A stretch of 64,000 nucleotides of DNA. Source: Candidatus Obscuribacterales bacterium (GTDB lineage Bacteria > Cyanobacteriota > Vampirovibrionia > Obscuribacterales > Obscuribacteraceae). How positions within the stretch are numbered: position 1 is the stretch's first letter; each line of letters starts with the position of its first letter. The notes below the pieces were generated by a model, which saw only the letters and a list, made by a program, of their open reading frames with translations, did no database searches and was not told the DNA's origin. This document shows positions 60,125-64,000 of the stretch, piece by piece. The translations under genes and the position numbers were made by a program. Location: the NCBI GenBank assembly GCA_021732025.1, contig JAKFVU010000002.1:62001-126000 (forward strand). Reading direction: 5' to 3'.

Positions 60125-63013
60125 ATGAAAGAGAACGGCGACCAACTGCTAGAGCGCATCAAACCATTACGTGACGATGTGCGCATGCTAGGGTTCATTC
60201 TAGGAGACACAATCAAACGCCTTGAAGGTGAAGAAGTCTTCAGTTATGTCGAGCAATTTCGCAGTCTTTTCAAAGAAATGCACCGCAATAAAAACGGCGC
60301 AGCTGAACTAAATGCACCGAGCCAGAAAAAACTAGAAGAGCTACTTAGCGCCCTCGATCTCGATACCGCTATCAAAGTGATCAAGGCATTCCTAACTTAT
60401 TTCGACATCATTAACATAGCCGAACAAAACCACAGATTGAGACGTAGAGCGCAGCACGACAGCAGTGGCGAGCGCAAATATGAGAAAGACTCACTCTCTC
60501 AATTTTTTGGTGACACCAAGTTAAAGTCTGAACAACTCTTAGATGTATTGAACAATCTCGATATTGAAATTGTCTTCACTGCACACCCAACAGAATTGAC
60601 CAGGCGTACAGTCATGCTCAAACAACTCGAGCTAGCCAAGCTTTTATATAAGCGTGATCATCCACCTCTTTCCAAAAACGAGGCCGCCACAATTGAGGCC
60701 GGGCTTAGATCTGTCGTAGAATCGCTCTGGCTCACCGACCACGTAATCTACTTCAAACCTTCGGTCAATGATGAAGTACGCTATGGCGTTTACCATTTTG
60801 ACCACGTAATTATTGATGCTGTAATAGACGTGCACCAAGCTCTTGAAGACGAGTGTTTGAAGCTTGAAGAAGCACTTGGCCAAAGTACCGAAAGTAACTC
60901 TAAAGCAGGTCGTAACTTCATAACCTTTGGCTCGTGGATTGGTGGAGACCGCGACGGCAACCCCTTTGTCACAAAAGACGTTACTCTGCAAACCCTCGAT
61001 TATCAGCGCACTGTCATTCTCAATCGTTATCTCAAAGAGTTAGAAGGGCTTTTCAATGAACTAAGCCAATCGGCCAACTGGACAGAAAAATCAGAAGCGC
61101 TGACCCGTTCATTAGAACAAGATACATTGGCACTGCCCGCAGTGACCGAAAAATATGCTCACCGCTATGCCCGAGAACCCTATCGCCTCAAGCTGCTCTA
61201 TATACAGGCAAAGTTGCGCAATACCCGCGACCACAACTTAGAGGCCGGCCAATCATATACCAGAGCTGAACAGTTCAAGGCCGAACTTCTAGAAATCAAA
61301 GATAGCTTGTTTGACGCAGGCTGCCGCGACAGCTTACGTAACTTGAGCCGCCTAATCGCTACTGTTGATATTTTCGGATTCCACCTAGCAAAACTAGACA
61401 TCAGGCAGCACAGTAGCCGCCACCGCGACGCCCTAGATGAAATTACCAAATCACAAGGTGTTGTAGAGAACGGCTACAAAGCTCTAACAGAAGACGAGAA
61501 AATGAAGTGGCTCACTAGCGAACTCTCCAGCAAACGACCTCTAATTCCTGGTGACTTACACTTCTCAGAACCGACCAATGAAACCATCGACGTATTTCGC
61601 ACCATGGCTCAGGGTCAAGACCTCTATGGCTCCCGTGCACTCGACACTTATATTGTCAGCATGACCGAATATTCTTCTGATTTGCTATCAATTCTTCTGC
61701 TAGCTAAAGAGGCAGGCATTTGGGCATCAGAACATCATCCTCATAGAAAAGTCAGCATTGTTCCGTTATTTGAAACCATTGAAGATTTGCGCCGCGCCCC
61801 GCAAATGTTTCAAGAACTGCTAGACAATCCAATTTATAAAAGCTATCTAGCAGAACTAGGCAACCTGCAAGAAATCATGATTGGTTACTCTGATAGTGGC
61901 AAAAATGGCGGCATAGTCGCTGCCAATTGGGAGCTATACAAAGTTCAGAAAAAGCTTGTTGCTATTGCCCAAGTGAACCACATTGAGCTGAGGCTCTTCC
62001 ACGGACGAGGCGGTAGTATCGGACGCGGTGGCGGCCCAACCCATCAAGCGATTTTGGCACAGCCACCAGGTACGGTAGCAGGACGAATCAAACTAACTGA
62101 GCAAGGTGAAGTAATTTCATCGAAGTACGCGTTGCATGACATTGCCGTGCGAAACTTCGACCAGCTAGCTGCAGCCGTGCTACAAGCCACTGCCACCCAG
62201 CCCGCTACTCAGAATGCCGCTAAGACGGCTACTCAGACGGCTACTAAACAAGAAGCTGAAAACCAGGTTGATAGCGAACCAGTGCACTGGTGGAATTTCA
62301 TGGAGAAGCTTTCGACCACATCGTTTAAGGCTTACCGCTCACTGGTTTATGAAGACCCTCAGTTTGTAGAGTTTTTCGGCCAATCGACTCCAATCGGTGA
62401 ACTCTCAAAATTACAAATGGGTTCGAGACCCACGAGGCGGACAGCTGGGTCGGGCTCGATCGATGACTTGAGAGCAATTCCCTGGGTATTTGCTTGGACC
62501 CAAAGTCGCTACATGCTCCCTGCCTGGTACGGTTTTGGCAGTGCCTTCCAGGCATGCACAGAAGCAGACAGCGAAACTCTTGCCATGGCCCAAGAAATGT
62601 ATGCCCAATGGCCATTCTTCAAAGGCTTAATAAGAAAGCTTGAAAATGCGCTGGCCGTGGCCGACATGGATATTGCCGCCTACTATTCAGCAAATCTGGT
62701 AGACAAAGCACTGCAAGAGAAATTCTTTAAGCGCATTTTGGCCGAATACGAATGCACCAAGAAATTTGTTTTGGCCATTTCGAAACACGAAGTTTTGCTC
62801 GAAGAAGTACCTTACCTGAAGCATTCAATTGCTATTCGCAACCCTTATGTTGACCCACTAAGCTATCTGCAAGTGCGGCTCATTGCCCAACTTCGCAAAC
62901 GCATTAGCGAAGAAACTGGCGAGTCGACGGCAACAGTCAGAGACGACAAATTGTTAGAAACTGTTTTGATGACCGTCAACGGTGTTGCAGAAGGCCTACA
63001 GAATACGGGCTAA
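60125..63013 (+). CDS. ppc: Phosphoenolpyruvate carboxylase
   Basis: 962 residues, typical size. Catalytic sites: VFTAHPTELTRRT with the key His, SWIGGDRDGNPFVT, GYSDSGKNGGI, LFHGRGGSIGRGGGPTH with Arg/Gly loop, and GSRPTRR, IPWVFAWTQSRYMLPAWYG. It makes oxaloacetate from PEP and bicarbonate, refilling the TCA cycle, and thereby supports glutamate and aspartate supply to proline and purine synthesis. An insertion of about 25 Ala/Thr/Gln residues (near residue 690, encoded by repeated GGCTACT) interrupts the chain between family blocks, probably a surface loop. Start ATG with GAGAGCAAAGAG upstream. Confidence 0.96.
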   Translation: MKENGDQLLERIKPLRDDVRMLGFILGDTIKRLEGEEVFSYVEQFRSLFKEMHRNKNGAAELNAPSQKKLEELLSALDLDTAIKVIKAFLTYFDIINIAEQNHRLRRRAQHDSSGERKYEKDSLSQFFGDTKLKSEQLLDVLNNLDIEIVFTAHPTELTRRTVMLKQLELAKLLYKRDHPPLSKNEAATIEAGLRSVVESLWLTDHVIYFKPSVNDEVRYGVYHFDHVIIDAVIDVHQALEDECLKLEEALGQSTESNSKAGRNFITFGSWIGGDRDGNPFVTKDVTLQTLDYQRTVILNRYLKELEGLFNELSQSANWTEKSEALTRSLEQDTLALPAVTEKYAHRYAREPYRLKLLYIQAKLRNTRDHNLEAGQSYTRAEQFKAELLEIKDSLFDAGCRDSLRNLSRLIATVDIFGFHLAKLDIRQHSSRHRDALDEITKSQGVVENGYKALTEDEKMKWLTSELSSKRPLIPGDLHFSEPTNETIDVFRTMAQGQDLYGSRALDTYIVSMTEYSSDLLSILLLAKEAGIWASEHHPHRKVSIVPLFETIEDLRRAPQMFQELLDNPIYKSYLAELGNLQEIMIGYSDSGKNGGIVAANWELYKVQKKLVAIAQVNHIELRLFHGRGGSIGRGGGPTHQAILAQPPGTVAGRIKLTEQGEVISSKYALHDIAVRNFDQLAAAVLQATATQPATQNAAKTATQTATKQEAENQVDSEPVHWWNFMEKLSTTSFKAYRSLVYEDPQFVEFFGQSTPIGELSKLQMGSRPTRRTAGSGSIDDLRAIPWVFAWTQSRYMLPAWYGFGSAFQACTEADSETLAMAQEMYAQWPFFKGLIRKLENALAVADMDIAAYYSANLVDKALQEKFFKRILAEYECTKKFVLAISKHEVLLEEVPYLKHSIAIRNPYVDPLSYLQVRLIAQLRKRISEETGESTATVRDDKLLETVLMTVNGVAEGLQNTG

Positions 63014-63046
63014 ACGGACCAAACAAATGAGGTCTTTCCAAACGAA

Positions 63047-64000
63047 TCAACTTGCTTTTTTCTGAGCGGCTTGCAACCGTGAAAGTGGCAGTGAAAACTG
63101 AGTAGTTGAGCCATCAGGCAGAGCCAAATCTAATCTCACGGCTGGTTTTCCATCTTGTCCTTTTTCTAGCTTAATGGCCGATGGAACAATGGTCATATTT
63201 GTCTTAAGACCAAAGACCTCAGATTGCATATTTACTTTTATGCCTTTTATGTTGGCCAATCCAACAGCATCATCGCCACTATGAATAGTGGCTGATACGT
63301 TTTTCTCTAAGTCTATAGAAGACACAGTCGCTTTATTCTCAATTTGCTTGTTAATTTCAATATGCTTGCCCTGAGTTGCCTCAGAGACAACATCAAATTT
63401 CCCTGGGCCATTTTTCTTCATGCTCATACGCTGAACATCATCAGTATTCTGGAACATCCGCATCACTTCCCCAACCTGTTTTAGTGAGTCAGGCTGATTC
63501 ATGATCGAACGCATTGGGCTATCTTTATTGAAATCATTTTCTCTGAGCGAAAGTGTATTAGTTCTCATTCTCAGCAAGCCCTGAGTGCTGGCGGTAGAAC
63601 GCAAATAGGCACCAGAATCGTCATGGCCCAAAGTCATTTCATTGGTATGACTAGTTCTGATTCGCCCTCTTGGTCCTTGCACATCAGTGGTAAAGCCGCT
63701 CATATTGGCGAGGCGAATGCCGTCGTTTGTTTTGCCCAAATCGAAACTAATGTTTCTATCCATATGACTCGCCACCGGTCGATGACGGCCAACACTAATA
63801 TTGGGTACATCACCGGTGGTGGCACTTTCCAGCTTAGCATTCACATGCTGCCAGCCGTTAGCACGCCGACTAATCTCAACAGATTCAAGGTTGCTTAACT
63901 TGTCTATGCCCTTACTAATTGCATTGATTGGATTGGGCGCTTCCACAATATCTCTCACGGCCGGAAAACGGACGCTATGCAATGAATCACCAAGAGTCGT
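63047..64000 (-). CDS. Protein of unknown function, 5' end outside window
   Basis: At least 317 residues; the frame stays open from the track TTG at 63982 to the right edge, so the true start is probably beyond it. No signal or TM segment in the visible part. The sequence is rich in Asn, Ser, Asp and alternates short strands: SHMDRNISFDLGKTNDGIRLANMSGFTTDVQGPRGRI, THNEMTLGHDD-like TNEMTLGHDDSGAYL, DDAVGLANIKGIKVNMQSE, which gives a repeated L-A-N-(M/I)-x-G pattern twice. I do not recognise a family. Convergent with ppc. Confidence 0.65.
   Translation of the reverse strand, partial: TTLGDSLHSVRFPAVRDIVEAPNPINAISKGIDKLSNLESVEISRRANGWQHVNAKLESATTGDVPNISVGRHRPVASHMDRNISFDLGKTNDGIRLANMSGFTTDVQGPRGRIRTSHTNEMTLGHDDSGAYLRSTASTQGLLRMRTNTLSLRENDFNKDSPMRSIMNQPDSLKQVGEVMRMFQNTDDVQRMSMKKNGPGKFDVVSEATQGKHIEINKQIENKATVSSIDLEKNVSATIHSGDDAVGLANIKGIKVNMQSEVFGLKTNMTIVPSAIKLEKGQDGKPAVRLDLALPDGSTTQFSLPLSRLQAAQKKAS

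Noticed and set aside
62415-62440. GGTTCGAGACCCACGA, like a tRNA 3' end
   Set aside because: It lies inside ppc and encodes the conserved GSRPTRR motif.
1-64000. CRISPR arrays, insertion sequences, prophage genes
   Set aside because: No spaced direct repeats, transposase or phage-like proteins were found in either strand.

Overview
The window reads as a gene-dense bacterial chromosome segment of moderate GC. There is no phage, integrase, transposase, CRISPR array or rRNA/tRNA gene that I can support. The mixture of Hanks-type Ser/Thr kinases joined to TPR or leucine-rich repeats, many secreted or membrane TPR proteins, cyanobacterial-style RRM protein plus DEAD-box helicase, an imuA-imuB-dnaE2 cassette and a full purine block would fit a non-photosynthetic relative of Cyanobacteria (Melainabacteria/Vampirovibrionia, e.g. 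the Obscuribacterales). That placement is inference from gene style, not from a marker gene. TTG and GTG starts with good Shine-Dalgarno sequences are common here, and several track starts were moved for that reason.

Layout. 1-9.7 kb: a kinase cut by the left edge, a biotin-dependent carboxyltransferase, a secreted PDZ+CAP protein, acetate kinase, an HxlR-type regulator with a Gln/Glu tail, two UspA proteins, a rhomboid protease fused to TPRs, and xanthine phosphoribosyltransferase. 9.7-15.6 kb: the damage-induced mutagenesis operon imuA-imuB-dnaE2 (minus strand), whose promoter spacer is filled by a perfect palindrome. 15.6-30 kb: an Rrf2 regulator, an sce7726-family protein, secreted and TPR proteins, a PhyH oxygenase, a zinc-ribbon/kinase/TPR sensor, a GH15 glucoamylase and an MFS transporter. 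30-32.1 kb: an RRM protein and an RNA helicase, each behind a leader with strong inverted repeats, ending in a clear rho-independent terminator.

32.1-46.1 kb is the centre of the window: divergent purE-purK and purF-purC-purD-purNL-purQ-purM-purH. Together these encode every step from PRPP to IMP except adenylosuccinate lyase (purB). PurN is fused to PurL, and the fusion carries extra N-terminal PurL sequence that may stand in for PurS. A secreted esterase follows. 46.2-52.7 kb is a run of proteins I cannot name, mostly secreted or membrane-bound, plus one 748-residue protein of unknown function. 52.7-63 kb returns to housekeeping: formate-tetrahydrofolate ligase (which supplies the formyl donor used by PurN and PurH), a Bax-inhibitor-1-like membrane protein, an ABC-F ATPase, proB-proA and PEP carboxylase. 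The right edge cuts one more unknown gene.

The least explained signals are the putative SOS-type operator set at imuA, the two structured leaders on RNA-handling genes, the PurN-PurL fusion, the DEGD (not DEAD) helicase and the rhomboid-TPR protein with no usual start codon for its full open frame.
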